Shown: positions 7,136 to 17,068, numbered from the stretch's first letter. The stretch is DNA of 64,000 nucleotides from Virgisporangium aliadipatigenens (GCF_016863615.1 NZ_BOPF01000045.1:20585-84584); one strand, 5' to 3'. Notes: generated from the letters alone by a model not told the origin. Numbers and translations are program-made.

Positions 7136-8425
7136 ATGACCGACGTTCAGGTGGCCAGCACCCCGAAGCACGCGAGCATCGCCGACACCGCGCGGGTGGC
7201 CGCGACGGTACTGGCGCCGGTGATCGCCCGCGGCGTCATCGTGCGGCGGCCCCGGCTGACCGGCCTGCTCGCCCGCACCGGTGCCGACCGGCGGGCGATG
7301 CGCACGCTGCGCCGGATCCGGGAGCGGTACGGCCCGGGTCCGGTGCGGCTGCGCATCCCGGCGCGCCCGCTGACGCTCGTGCTCGACGCCGACGAGGCCC
7401 GCCGCGTCCTGGAACAGGCACCGGCCCCGTTCTCGCCGGCCAACCGGGAGAAGATCGGCGCGCTCGCGCACTTCCAACCGGAGGGGGTGCTGATCTCCCG
7501 TGGGCGCGCCCGCGACGCGCGGCGGGCGTTCAACGAGCGGGCGTTGGACACGTCGGCGCCGGTGCACCACCTGGCGGGGCCGATCCTCGCGTCGGTGTCG
7601 GAACTGGGCGGCGCCCTGAGGGAGCGCGACCCGCTGGTGTGGCGCGGGTTCGCGCGCGAGTGGTGGCGCGCGGTGCGGACGATCACGCTCGGGCCGGCCG
7701 CCCGGGACGACACCTGGGTCACCGACTCGCTGCGCACGCTGCGCCGGGCCGGCAACTGGTCCTACTTCCATCCGACCCGCCGTGACCTGCGGGAACGGTT
7801 CCTGCAGCGGGTGCGGGACTACATCACGCTCGGCCACCCCGACAGCCTCGCCGGGACGGCCGCCCGGGCAGACGTCGCGACGGCACCCGAGCATCAGATC
7901 GCGCACTGGCTCTTCGCCTGGGACGCGGCCGGGATGGCGGTGTTCCGGACGCTCGCGCTGCTCGCCACCCACCCGGCGGCACTCGCCCGCGCCCGCGCCG
8001 ATCAGCGGCCTCTACTCCCATATCTGCGGGCGTGTGTGCTCGAGTCGCTGCGGCTGTGGCCGACGACGCCGCTGATCCTGCGGGACACCACGGCCGACCT
8101 GTGGTGGGGCGACGAGATCGTGCCCGAACACACACCGGTGCTGATCCACGCGGCGTTCCTGCACCGGGACCCGACGGCGCTCGACTACGCCGACACGTTC
8201 GCGCCCGACGTGTGGCTCGACGGCAGAGCGGAACGCCACGGCGGGATCGTGCCGTTCAGCGGCGGCCCGGCGCGCTGCCCCGCGGAGAATCTGGTGCTGC
8301 TGACGACGAGTCACCTGCTCGCCGAACTGATCACCGGCGACCCGCGGCTGACCGGCGGCCGGCTCGACCCGGAACGCCCGATGCCCGCGCTGCTCAGCCC
8401 GTTCGGGCTGAGGTTCAGCCGGTAG
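7136..8425 (+). CDS. Cytochrome P450-like protein with atypical I-helix
   Basis: Haem-thiolate monooxygenase-fold protein of 429 residues. The K-helix ExxR motif is ESLR (VLESLRLWPTTP) and the haem loop is FSGGPARCPAEN with the cysteine ligand near residue 381. The I-helix, read as FAWDAAGMAVFRT, keeps an acidic residue but lacks the usual neighbouring Thr/Ser that delivers protons to bound oxygen. It follows the amino acid dehydrogenase by 11 bases and is probably cotranscribed. No ferredoxin or reductase gene is nearby. Either oxygen activation is non-standard (for example peroxygenase-like) or the substrate supplies the missing hydroxyl. Confidence 0.85.
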   Translation: MTDVQVASTPKHASIADTARVAATVLAPVIARGVIVRRPRLTGLLARTGADRRAMRTLRRIRERYGPGPVRLRIPARPLTLVLDADEARRVLEQAPAPFSPANREKIGALAHFQPEGVLISRGRARDARRAFNERALDTSAPVHHLAGPILASVSELGGALRERDPLVWRGFAREWWRAVRTITLGPAARDDTWVTDSLRTLRRAGNWSYFHPTRRDLRERFLQRVRDYITLGHPDSLAGTAARADVATAPEHQIAHWLFAWDAAGMAVFRTLALLATHPAALARARADQRPLLPYLRACVLESLRLWPTTPLILRDTTADLWWGDEIVPEHTPVLIHAAFLHRDPTALDYADTFAPDVWLDGRAERHGGIVPFSGGPARCPAENLVLLTTSHLLAELITGDPRLTGGRLDPERPMPALLSPFGLRFSR

Positions 8426-8434
8426 GCGATTCCG

Positions 8435-9139
8435 TCACGCTGTGTGTCGCTCCAGGAACCCGCCGGGGAAGCAGGTCAGTCCGTAGCGTTCCAGGTCGGG
8501 CCGGGCGCGGAAGCCCTGTCCGGCCGGGCTGAGCAGGAAGTCGTCCACGGCCGGCAGGACTCCGGTGCCCAGGTGGTCCTTGTCCGGCCGCAGGTCCGGC
8601 ACGTCCACGATGCCGTCCTCGACCACGAAGAACCCGCCCTCCGGCACGAAGCGCGCGAACCCGTCCAGCGCGGCGCGGGTGGTCTCGTACGTGTGCAGCG
8701 TGTCCTCGATGACGAGGCACCGGGCGTCGGGCCGGACCAGCGCCGCCACCCGCTCCGGAAGCCCGGGGTCGGTGACGCTGCCAGTGACGAACGAGACGCC
8801 GGGCGGTTCCCCGATCGCACGGTGCGCCTTGGTGTGGTCGAGGTCGACGGTGATCACCATCGGGGCGCTGATCCGGCCGTAGGACACCATGGTCGCCAGC
8901 CGGTCCCGGAACCACAGCGCGGAACCGCCGTGGTTGGTGCCCAGTTCGATGACGGTGTCGGTGGCCGAGACCCAGAGCAGGTGCTCGTACATCCGCAGGT
9001 CCTCGGGCAGCTTCTGGATCCGCACGCCCGCGTACACGTCCTTGACGTGCTGCGCCTCGCGCGCCAGCCAGTAGTCCCGCAGCGGTGCCTTGAGGTCCGC
9101 GTGGACCGGTGGTGGAAGCAGTTCCATCTGTCCGATCAT
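8435..9139 (-). CDS. CmcI-like class I SAM-dependent methyltransferase
   Basis: Protein of 234 residues resembling the CmcI/rhamnosyl O-methyltransferase family. Visible motifs: SAM-binding loop ELGTNHGGSALWF, the acidic strand end VITVDLDH, the metal-binding type segment VIEDTLHTYETT, and GGFFVVEDGIVDVP. These proteins usually methylate hydroxyl groups of sugars or secondary metabolites using Mg2+. ATG at 9139 is preceded by AAAGGGG; a second ATG lies four codons later. The gene is convergent with the P450 (10 bases between stops) and divergent from the chemoreceptor at 9234, with a large palindrome between. Substrate unknown. Confidence 0.78.
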   Translation of the reverse strand: MIGQMELLPPPVHADLKAPLRDYWLAREAQHVKDVYAGVRIQKLPEDLRMYEHLLWVSATDTVIELGTNHGGSALWFRDRLATMVSYGRISAPMVITVDLDHTKAHRAIGEPPGVSFVTGSVTDPGLPERVAALVRPDARCLVIEDTLHTYETTRAALDGFARFVPEGGFFVVEDGIVDVPDLRPDKDHLGTGVLPAVDDFLLSPAGQGFRARPDLERYGLTCFPGGFLERHTA

Positions 9140-9178
9140 GCGCCCCTTTCGCCGCCGACCCGTTGCGTCCGGGTAAAT

Positions 9179-9204
9179 CCTTGTCTCAACCGTTTGGGAC
9201 AAGG
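9179..9204. promoter_or_regulatory. 26-bp near-perfect palindromic operator
   Basis: Arms CCTTGTC and GACAAGG enclose inner half-sites YCAAM/KTTGR around a CG centre; only two mismatched base pairs in 13. It lies between the divergent methyltransferase and chemoreceptor genes and resembles a dimeric TetR- or GntR-type operator. No cognate regulator gene is adjacent. Confidence 0.6.
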
Positions 9205-9233
9205 ACCTCGTAAAGTTCGCGTGGTCCCGGACG

Positions 9234-10573
9234 ATGAACCTGCTGACCGGCCGTACCCGCCGGGCCGACCGGCAGGAGGACAGCACGGTGGCAGGTAGCG
9301 CGCTCGGCCGTCTGATCCCGACGGTCACGCTGTCCGACGAGGCCTACGCCGCCCGCCACAAGGCGCTGCGGATCATCCTGTGGCTGCACCTACCGTTGAT
9401 CATCGGTGTGGGGCTGTTCACCGGCGAGATCTCGTCCGGAGGCCACGCCTCGATCCTCTGGGCCGTCACCATCCTGGTGCTCGGCTGCGCGATCGCCGCC
9501 CAGGTCGTCACCTCGCGGCGCGGCGGCGCGGTGGCCGTGTCGGTCGGCTACATGTTCGCCGCCGACGCGTTCGTGCACGCCGGCGGCGGCCTCACCGACC
9601 TGCACTTCCACTTCTTCGTGGTGCTCGCGCTGATCGGCCTGTACCAGGACTGGGTGCCGTTCGCGCTCTCGGTCGGCATGGTCGCCGTGCACCACCTCGG
9701 GGTCGGCATCATCGCCCCGGAGACCGTCTTCTCCGAGGAGAAGGCGCGGGACAACCCGTTCGCGTGGGCGCTGATGCACGCGGCGTTCGTGCTGGCGATG
9801 TGTGCGGCGCAGATGGCGTACTGGCGCTTCTCGGCCGTCGCCCAGGGGCAGGCCGACATCGTGCGCGACCAGGTGACCCGCGACGCCGAGGAACACCTGC
9901 GCCGGGCCGCCGAGCAGGCGAAGGAGCGGGAGGCGGAGGCCGCCCGTTCGGCCGCCGAGGAGGTCGAACGCAACGCCGTGCTGGCCCGCGAACTGGAGGC
10001 CGTGCTGCGCCGGGTGGCCGGCACCGGCGACCGGCTCGGCACCGAGGCGGGTGAGGCGCTCGCGGCGTTCGAGTCGAACCTGGGCGAGGCGGCGAACACC
10101 GTCGCGGACGGGACCACGCAGCTGACGACGGCCATGGCGACCGCGAACGGCGCCGTGGACGCGATCGGCGCCCTCGGCACCGCGATCGCCGACATCTCCA
10201 CGATCGCCGGCCTGATCCAGGCGGTCGCCGACCAGACCAACCTGCTCGCGTTGAACGCCACCATCGAGGCCGCCCGCGCCGGCGACGTCGGCAAGGGCTT
10301 CGCGGTGGTCGCCGGCGAGGTCAAGGAACTGGCGCAGCAGACCGCCGCCGCCACCGCCCGGATCGAGGCCACCGTCGACGACGTGAAGGCGCAGGCGGCG
10401 AATGTCACCACCGCCGTGCGGGAGGTCGCCGAGCGGCTCGGCACGGCGACCTCGATCCAGGAGCAGATGCGTCAGGCCATCACCGAACAGAGCGAGAGCA
10501 CCGCGCGCACGCGCGACCTGGTGCTCTCGGCCGCCCAGGAGGTGGCCGCCGCGGGCCGGTCCCGCGGGCAGGT

Positions 10574-10577
<4 letters not shown>
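9234..10577 (+). CDS. Membrane methyl-accepting chemotaxis protein
   Basis: Chemoreceptor of 447 residues with an unusual N-terminus of about five to six closely spaced transmembrane helices (residues about 45-200) instead of a periplasmic sensor flanked by two helices, so the ligand is probably sensed within the membrane. A charged coiled coil (about 205-260) links to the MCP signalling domain, whose tip is [20 protein letters not shown] followed by [16 protein letters not shown]. No HAMP domain is obvious. The last four bases overlap the stop codon of the convergent oxidoreductase. Start ATG has no clear ribosome-binding site. Confidence 0.86.
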
Positions 10578-11574
<997 letters not shown>

Positions 11575-11578
<4 letters not shown>

Positions 11579-11661
11579 GACGCCGCCTCGCTGCGCTCAC
11601 CGGCGCCATGAGACGCGTGGCGCGCAGTGCCCATGATTCGCTCCCGCAAGCGTCCGCTCAT
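11575..11661 (-). CDS. 28-codon linker ORF between ohr and oxidoreductase
   Basis: Reads MSGRLRERIMGTARHASHGA and ends GERSEAAS. Its ATG overlaps the ohr TGA and its TGA overlaps the next ATG (both ATGA junctions). The Arg/Ser/Ala-rich sequence and the nucleotide core (TTGCGGGAGCGAATC) look like a short actinobacterial intergenic repeat that happens to stay open. Function, if any, is to carry ribosomes between genes. Confidence 0.35.
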
Positions 11662-12083
11662 GACGACTCCACCAGGTTCAGCTCCACGTCGATGTTGCCG
11701 CGGGTGGCGTTGGAGTAGGGGCAGCGCTCGTGCGCCTTGGCGATCAACTGCTCGGCCTGATCCTTGGGCAGGCTCGGCAGCGCGATGTCCAGCGTGACCG
11801 TGAGCCCGAACGCACCGCCGCCGATGGTCCCGAAGCCCACCCGCGCCGTGACGCTGGAGTCGCGCGTCTCGATCTTGAGCCGCCGGGCGACGGTGTGGAT
11901 GGCGGAGTGGAAACAGACCGCGTAGCCGGCGGCGAAGAGCTGCTCGGGGTTGGTCGCCCCGCCCTCGCCGCCCAGTTCGACGGGGTGCCGCACGTCGGCG
12001 ACGAGCAGCCCGTCGGAGGTCTCGACGTGGCCGTTGCGTCCGTCGCCCGTGGCGGTGGCGACGGCGGTGTACAGCACCTTCAC
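11658..12083 (-). CDS. ohr: Organic hydroperoxide resistance protein Ohr (OsmC superfamily)
   Basis: Thiol peroxidase of 141 residues that reduces organic and fatty-acid hydroperoxides in the cytoplasm, usually recycled by lipoyl proteins. Both catalytic cysteines are present in their typical contexts: GYAVCFHSAI (about residue 56) and ERCPYSNATRGN (about residue 120). The N-terminus LYTAVATATGDGRNGHVETSDG is typical of Ohr rather than OsmC. The MarR-type repressor OhrR usually beside it is absent here. The first gene of a coupled three-ORF unit; a 14-bp palindrome sits 20 bases upstream of its start and may regulate it. Confidence 0.93.
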   Translation of the reverse strand: MKVLYTAVATATGDGRNGHVETSDGLLVADVRHPVELGGEGGATNPEQLFAAGYAVCFHSAIHTVARRLKIETRDSSVTARVGFGTIGGGAFGLTVTLDIALPSLPKDQAEQLIAKAHERCPYSNATRGNIDVELNLVESS

Positions 12084-12103
12084 GGTGATGCTCCTTCAAC
12101 TAG

Positions 12104-12117
12104 TTACCGGCGGGTAA
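12104..12117. promoter_or_regulatory. TTACCsGCrGGTAA-type operator, copy 1
   Basis: TTACCGGCGGGTAA, a 14-bp inverted repeat in the divergent ohr / ABC-transporter control region. A near-identical site lies at 28038, directly before the LAL regulator at the other end of the acyl-CoA island. Confidence 0.5.
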
Positions 12118-12246
12118 GCCTAGCTTTCTCCCCAACGCCCTACGGCACAACAAAAAGTGACCAAGACAGAAACCTCGACGCCCGCATAGGTAACTGCTAA
12201 CTTCAGCCCACGGTCCGTAACACGATGGATACGCAGGTGATCAACT

Positions 12247-12966
12247 GTGCTCATCGTTCGTGATGTGGACGTCTCCTACCAGGGAGCCGTCGCGGCCCTG
12301 CGCGGCGTCAGCCTCTCCGTTCCGGCCGGCGGCATCGTGGCGCTCGTCGGCAACAACGGCGCCGGCAAGAGCTCGCTCCTGCGCGCCGTGAGCCGCAACC
12401 TGCGCCGGCACCGCGGCGAGATCACCGGCGGCGCGGTGACGTTCGACGGCGAGCCGCTGCGCGATCCCGGCGACTGCGTGCGGCGCGGGCTCATCCAGGT
12501 GCCCGAGGGCCGGCGGATCTTCGGCCGGCTCACCGTCGAGGAAAACCTCCGCCTCGCCGCGCACGGCGCCGGCAAGAAACTGGTCCCGGACCGGGTCTAC
12601 GACCTCTTCCCCGTGCTGGCCGAACGCCGCCGCCAGCCCGGCCTGCTGCTGTCCGGTGGCGAGCAGCAGATGCTGGCGCTCGGCCGCGCCCTGGTGGCCG
12701 GCCCCCGCCTGCTGATGCTGGACGAACCGTCGCTCGGCCTCGCCCCGCAGGTGGTGGCCCGCATCGTGACGGTCCTCCGGGAGATCAACGCCGACGGCGT
12801 GGCCCTGCTCCTCGTCGAGCAGAACGCCGCCCTCGCCCTGTCCCTGGCGCAGCACGCGTACGTGCTGGAACTGGGCCGGGTGTCGCTGGAAGGGCCGGCG
12901 GAGAAGCTGCGCGACGACCCCGACGTGCGGCGCCTCTACCTCGGTGCCACGGCGGTCGCCACATGA
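12247..12966 (+). CDS. livF: Branched-chain-amino-acid-type ABC transporter ATPase (LivF family)
   Basis: Cytoplasmic ATPase of 239 residues for the importer encoded at 12247-16938. Walker A is GNNGAGKSSLL, the ABC signature is LSGGEQQMLALGRAL, Walker B is LLMLDEPSLGLAP, and the switch histidine is replaced by the LivF-typical VEQN. GTG start at 12247 with AGGTGA six bases before it. Its TGA overlaps the following livG ATG by four bases. Order livF-livG-livH-livM-SBP is unusual but complete. Substrate in this family ranges from branched-chain amino acids to urea, amides and aromatic acids; the neighbouring CoA-ligation operon suggests a carboxylic acid. Confidence 0.9.
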   Translation: MLIVRDVDVSYQGAVAALRGVSLSVPAGGIVALVGNNGAGKSSLLRAVSRNLRRHRGEITGGAVTFDGEPLRDPGDCVRRGLIQVPEGRRIFGRLTVEENLRLAAHGAGKKLVPDRVYDLFPVLAERRRQPGLLLSGGEQQMLALGRALVAGPRLLMLDEPSLGLAPQVVARIVTVLREINADGVALLLVEQNAALALSLAQHAYVLELGRVSLEGPAEKLRDDPDVRRLYLGATAVAT

Positions 12967-13721
12967 TCACCATCGACGAGGTGACGGTGCGGTTCGGCCA
13001 GGTGACCGCGCTCGACGCGGTGTCCCTCACCGTCGCGCCGCACACCGTGCACGCCGTCATCGGCCCGAACGGCGCCGGCAAGTCCACCCTGCTCAACGTC
13101 CTGAGCGGCCTGTACCGCCCGGCACACGGCACGGTCCGGATCGACGGCACCGACCTCGCCGGCGTGAAGCCCTACGAGATCGCCCGGCTCGGCGTGGCCC
13201 GCTCGTTCCAGAACGTCGCCCTCTCCGGCGGCCAGACGGCCATGGACAGCATGCTGCTCGGCCGCCACCGCCTGATGCGGGCCGGCCCGTGGCGCACGGC
13301 GTTCGGCACCCCGGGAGCCCGCCGCGAGGAACGCGCACATCGCGCCGCCGTCGCCGAGATCGCCACCCGCTTCGGCCTCGACCACCTGCTCGAACGCCCC
13401 GTCGCCCAGCTCGCCTACGGCGACCGCAAGCGGATCGACCTGGCCCGCGCCATGTGCGCCGAGCCGAAGGTGCTGCTGCTCGACGAGCCGGTCGCCGGCC
13501 TCAACGCCGGGGAGACGGCCGCGGTCTCGGCGCTGATCCGGCGCATGCGCGACGAGCACGACGTGACGGTCGTGCTGGTCGAGCACGACATGCCGATGGT
13601 GATGGGGCTCGCCGACGAGGTGACCGTGCTCGACTTCGGCCGCCGCATCGCGGGCGGGACGCCGGCCGAGATCCAGGATCACCCCGACGTGATCAGGGCC
13701 TACCTGGGAGTGGCCTCATGA
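12963..13721 (+). CDS. livG: Branched-chain-amino-acid-type ABC transporter ATPase (LivG family)
   Basis: Second ATPase of the importer, 252 residues. Walker A GPNGAGKSTLLN, Q-loop region SFQNVAL, a signature motif degenerated to LAYGDRKRIDLARAM, Walker B LLLDEPVAGLN and switch His in VEHDM. The substitution LAYGD for LSGGQ is common in LivG proteins. Overlaps livF by ATGA and the following 40-codon linker ORF by ATGA, which then overlaps livH. Confidence 0.9.
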   Translation: MITIDEVTVRFGQVTALDAVSLTVAPHTVHAVIGPNGAGKSTLLNVLSGLYRPAHGTVRIDGTDLAGVKPYEIARLGVARSFQNVALSGGQTAMDSMLLGRHRLMRAGPWRTAFGTPGARREERAHRAAVAEIATRFGLDHLLERPVAQLAYGDRKRIDLARAMCAEPKVLLLDEPVAGLNAGETAAVSALIRRMRDEHDVTVVLVEHDMPMVMGLADEVTVLDFGRRIAGGTPAEIQDHPDVIRAYLGVAS

Positions 13722-13840
13722 GCCCGCATCGGGGCGCCGCGGCGCCGTCTGGACTGAGGAGTGCAGGGAGCGCAGCGACCGGAGCGACGAGGGAAGACGG
13801 CGCCGGGAGCGGCGCCCCGATGTCGGGCGGGAAGCAATGA
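13718..13840 (+). CDS. 40-codon linker ORF carried by a nested inverted-repeat element
   Basis: Reads MSPHRGAAAPSGLRSAGSAA onward to SGGKQ, overlapping livG at its ATGA and livH at its terminal ATGA. The DNA is a palindromic insertion: outer 12-bp arms CATCGGGGCGCC (13727-13738) and GGCGCCCCGATG (13811-13822) and inner 9-bp arms GGCGCCGTC (13741-13749) and GACGGCGCC (13796-13804). This looks like a miniature palindromic repeat that inserted between two transporter genes without breaking translational coupling. Confidence 0.45.
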   Translation: MSPHRGAAAPSGLRSAGSAATGATREDGAGSGAPMSGGKQ

Positions 13841-14727
13841 TTACTTTTCTTTCGTTGCTGCTGACCGGGTTGTCGACGGGGGCGATCTACGCGCTCGTGG
13901 CGCTCGGGATCGTGCTGCTGTTCAAGGCGGCCGAGGTGGTCAACTTCGCGCACGGGTCGCTCCTGCTGCTCGGCGCCTACGTCACCGCCCGCACCTGGGA
14001 GGCCGTGGGCTTCCCGACCGCCGTCGCGCTCGGCGTTCTCGTGGGCGCCCTGGCCGCCGTCATCGTCGAGCGGCTCCTGGCGAACCCCATGCGCGACGCC
14101 GCACCCGTGGCCCTCGCCATCATGACGATCGGCGTCGACATCGTGATCGCCACCGAGCTGAACCGGCGCATGGGGCCGGACATCGTGGTCGTCGGCCACC
14201 CCTGGGGCGGGACGGCGGCGCGCCTCGGTGACGTGGCCGTCCCGGCGAACCGGCTGATCGCCCTGCTCGTGGCCGGCGCGCTGATCGTCGCGTTCCTGGT
14301 GGCGTTCAAGCTCACCGACTGGGGCGTGGCGATGCGGGCCGCCGCCGAGGACCGGGAGACCGCCGCGCTGCTCGGCGTGCGGCTCAGCCGGGTCACCACG
14401 CTCAGCTGGATCCTCGCCGGTGCGCTGGCCGTCGTCGCCGGGATCTTCCTCGCCGGTTCGCCGACGCCGGGGCTCTCCCCCGCCGTGGGCGTGATCGCGC
14501 TGCGCGCACTCCCGGCGGCCATCCTCGGCGGCCTCGACTCCACCACCGGCGCGCTCGTCGGCGGGCTGGTCGTCGGCGTCGCCGAGTCCCTCGCGGCCGG
14601 TTATCAGGACCAGCTCTCGTTCCTGGGCCGGGGCTTCGGCGACGTGGTGCCGTACGTGGTGATGATCGCCGTGCTGCTGGTGCGCCCGGCCGGGCTGTTC
14701 GGCACGCGGGAGGTGGGGCGTGTATAG
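13837..14727 (+). CDS. livH: Branched-chain-amino-acid-type ABC transporter permease (LivH family)
   Basis: Integral membrane permease of 296 residues with eight or so hydrophobic segments. Family marks: LSTGAIYALVALGIVLLFKA, VNFAHGSLLLLGAY, and the ATPase-contact loop AAEDRETAALLGV. It starts with ATG overlapping the linker ORF and overlaps livM by eight bases (livM begins at the GTG of 14720). Confidence 0.9.
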   Translation: MITFLSLLLTGLSTGAIYALVALGIVLLFKAAEVVNFAHGSLLLLGAYVTARTWEAVGFPTAVALGVLVGALAAVIVERLLANPMRDAAPVALAIMTIGVDIVIATELNRRMGPDIVVVGHPWGGTAARLGDVAVPANRLIALLVAGALIVAFLVAFKLTDWGVAMRAAAEDRETAALLGVRLSRVTTLSWILAGALAVVAGIFLAGSPTPGLSPAVGVIALRALPAAILGGLDSTTGALVGGLVVGVAESLAAGYQDQLSFLGRGFGDVVPYVVMIAVLLVRPAGLFGTREVGRV

Positions 14728-15730
14728 GCGGATCCTGCTCGGCCTCGGCGTGGTGCTCCTGCTGGTCCTGCCCTACTACGTCGGGCAGTTCTGGCTGCGG
14801 CTGGGCTTCTCGGTCGCGGCCGCCGGCATCGGTGCCATCGGCCTGACGATCCTCACCGGGACGGCCGGCCAGCTCTCGCTGGCGCACGCGTTCTTCCTGG
14901 GCGTCGGCGCCGTCACGTACTGCGCGCTCGCCGGCACCGACGCCGATCTCGTCTCCCTCGGGTGGCCCCCGCTGGTCGCCGCCCTCGCGGGCGTCCTGCT
15001 CGCCGGGCTCGCCGGGCTGGCGTTCTCCCCGGTCGCCGCGCGGCTGCGGCACATCTACCTCGGCATCGCCAGCATCGGCCTCGTCGTCATCGGCCAGCAC
15101 GTGCTCAACACCGCCGCGCCGCTCACCGGCGGCTTCAACGGCCGGCTCACCCCAGGGATCGTCAGCGATGCCAAGGTGTCGATCGGCGGGGTGCCGTTCG
15201 GCGCGTACGAGAAGCAGTGGTACGTCGGCTTCGCCTTCCTGGCGCTGGCCGCACTTCTTGCCCGGAACCTCGTGCGCGGGCGCGTCGGGCGGGCGTTCGT
15301 GCTGCTGCGCGACAGCGAACCGGCCGCGTCGTCGGTGGGCATCGCCGTGCAGCGGTACAAGGCGTTGGCGTTCGTTGTGTCGTCCATGTACGCCGGCCTC
15401 GCCGGGGTGCTCTACGCGGTCGCGATCGGGAGCGTGGCGCCGTCCTCGTTCGCGCTCGACGTCTCCGTGCTCTACCTGGTGATGGTGGTGATCGGCGGGC
15501 TCGGTTCGGTCGCCGGCGCCGTGGCCGGTGCGGCCGCCGTCACCGCCCTGCCGGTGCTGCTCCAGGAGTACGCCGGGTATCTGCCGTTCCTCGCCGAGCC
15601 GGGCAGCGGCGGGGTGACGGCGAGCCACGCCGCCCGGTTCGTCTTCGGGGTGGCCGTGATCGCGGTGGTGCTCACGCGCTCCGGTGCCCTGCACAGGTTC
15701 CGCCCCTCCGCCCTTGGGAGCAGATCATGA
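14720..15730 (+). CDS. livM: Branched-chain-amino-acid-type ABC transporter permease (LivM family)
   Basis: Second permease subunit, 336 residues, about nine hydrophobic segments. Motifs include LTGTAGQLSLAHAFFLGVGA, the LivM-specific periplasmic loop near residues 130-160, and the coupling loop LLRDSEPAASSVGI. GTG start inside the livH 3' end; its stop codon overlaps the ATG of the binding-protein gene, so all five transporter genes are translationally coupled. Confidence 0.9.
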   Translation: MYRRILLGLGVVLLLVLPYYVGQFWLRLGFSVAAAGIGAIGLTILTGTAGQLSLAHAFFLGVGAVTYCALAGTDADLVSLGWPPLVAALAGVLLAGLAGLAFSPVAARLRHIYLGIASIGLVVIGQHVLNTAAPLTGGFNGRLTPGIVSDAKVSIGGVPFGAYEKQWYVGFAFLALAALLARNLVRGRVGRAFVLLRDSEPAASSVGIAVQRYKALAFVVSSMYAGLAGVLYAVAIGSVAPSSFALDVSVLYLVMVVIGGLGSVAGAVAGAAAVTALPVLLQEYAGYLPFLAEPGSGGVTASHAARFVFGVAVIAVVLTRSGALHRFRPSALGSRS

Positions 15731-16938
15731 AACGCATCGCGCTATTGGCGGCGCTGTTGGCGTTGGCCGCGTGCAGCGGCAAGGCCGCCGACGGCGACGC
15801 CGCCTCCGTGCAGGACGTGAAGGTCGACGTCGGCGTCTCCGGCAACCGCATCAGTCTCGGCGTCCTGACCGACCTCACCGGCCAGTTCGCGCCGCTGGCC
15901 ACCGAACTCACCAACGCCGAAAAGCTCTACTGGGAGGAACGCAACGCGGCCGGTGGCATCTGCGGCACGTTCCAGGTGGATCTGGACGTTCGCGATCACG
16001 GCTACAACACCCAGACCGCCGTGACGCTCTACGCGTCGATGAAGGAGAAGAATCTGGCGTTCCACCAGATCCTGGGCAGTCCGATGAACGCGGCCCTGTC
16101 GCCCGAGATCCAGAAGGACCGGGTCGTCTCCCTGCCCGGGACCTGGGCGCCGGTCCTGCTGAAGAACCCCTTCATGGCGATCGTCGGGACGACGACGGAC
16201 CTGGAGGTGGTCAACCTCCTCGACTACCTCATCGAGCAGAAGAAGCTCGCGCCCGGCGACAAGGTCGGTCACATCTACTTCGAGGGCGAACTGGGCGAGA
16301 GCGCGCTCATCGGCTCCAAGAAGGTCGCCGGCAAGCAGAACCTGACGCTCGTCGAGGCGAAGATCAAGCCGACCGACGTGGACATGACCGCGCAGGTCAC
16401 CACGATGAAGGCGCAGAACGTCAAGGCCATCATGGTCTCCACGAGCAGCAACGCGCTGGCGTCCGCGGCAGCCGTCGCCGCCGCGCAGGGGATGCGGGTT
16501 CCCATTCTGGGGAACACCCAGACGTTCGCGCCCGGCGTGCTCAAGACACCAGGCGGGGCGTACCTCAAGGAACACTTCCTGGGGGCGCAGCCCGTGGCGC
16601 CGTTCGACGTGCCGCAGTCGAAGGCCGTGCTGGACAAGTACCTGAAGAAGTACCCCGGCACCAACCCGACCCTGCAGGTGACGCTCGGCTTCGCCCGCGG
16701 CGAGGTGATGCGCCAACTGCTCGAGAGCGCCTGTGCCGCAAAGGACCTGACCCGCGACGGGGTCGCGAAGGCGCGGCAGGGTCTCAAGAAGGCCGACCTC
16801 GGCGGGTTGGCCCCGACGATGGACTACTCGCGCGACGGCGCACCGCCCACAGTGGACAGTTACCTGATGAGGGCGGCCGACGTGCCGGGTGGGCTGGCGC
16901 TGGAGAAGGGCCCGTACCGCGGGCCGGACACCGCCTGA
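15727..16938 (+). CDS. ABC transporter substrate-binding lipoprotein (LivK-like, periplasmic-binding fold type I)
   Basis: Extracytoplasmic receptor of 403 residues for the importer. Signal peptide with lipobox LAAC (residues about 13-16, Cys16) anchors it to the outer face of the membrane. The mature part is a type I binding fold: ISLGVLTDLTGQFAPLA at the first strand, NAAGGICG, LGSPMNAALSPEI, and HIYFEGELGESAL at the domain hinge. No amino-acid-binding signature can be read with certainty, so the ligand is open. A GC-rich hairpin follows the stop by two bases, ending the operon. Confidence 0.9.
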   Translation: MKRIALLAALLALAACSGKAADGDAASVQDVKVDVGVSGNRISLGVLTDLTGQFAPLATELTNAEKLYWEERNAAGGICGTFQVDLDVRDHGYNTQTAVTLYASMKEKNLAFHQILGSPMNAALSPEIQKDRVVSLPGTWAPVLLKNPFMAIVGTTTDLEVVNLLDYLIEQKKLAPGDKVGHIYFEGELGESALIGSKKVAGKQNLTLVEAKIKPTDVDMTAQVTTMKAQNVKAIMVSTSSNALASAAAVAAAQGMRVPILGNTQTFAPGVLKTPGGAYLKEHFLGAQPVAPFDVPQSKAVLDKYLKKYPGTNPTLQVTLGFARGEVMRQLLESACAAKDLTRDGVAKARQGLKKADLGGLAPTMDYSRDGAPPTVDSYLMRAADVPGGLALEKGPYRGPDTA

Positions 16939-16940
16939 TG

Positions 16941-16987
16941 CTCCTGGGCCGGCCCGGCCCGTTCCCCACAGGTCGGGCCGGCAGGAG
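16941..16987 (+). terminator. Terminator hairpin after the ABC importer operon
   Basis: CTCCTG-g-GCCGGCCCG pairs with CGGGCCGGCAGGAG (16974-16987), a 14-bp stem with one bulge immediately after the stop codon. An AT-rich second hairpin GTCTTC-N8-GAAGAC follows at 16995-17014. Confidence 0.65.
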
Positions 16988-17068
16988 GAGGAACGTCTTC
17001 CATATATTGAAGACTCCCGCTATATCCACTGTCGAGCGCGATTCCGGTTCTCTACCCGATAGCGCACA

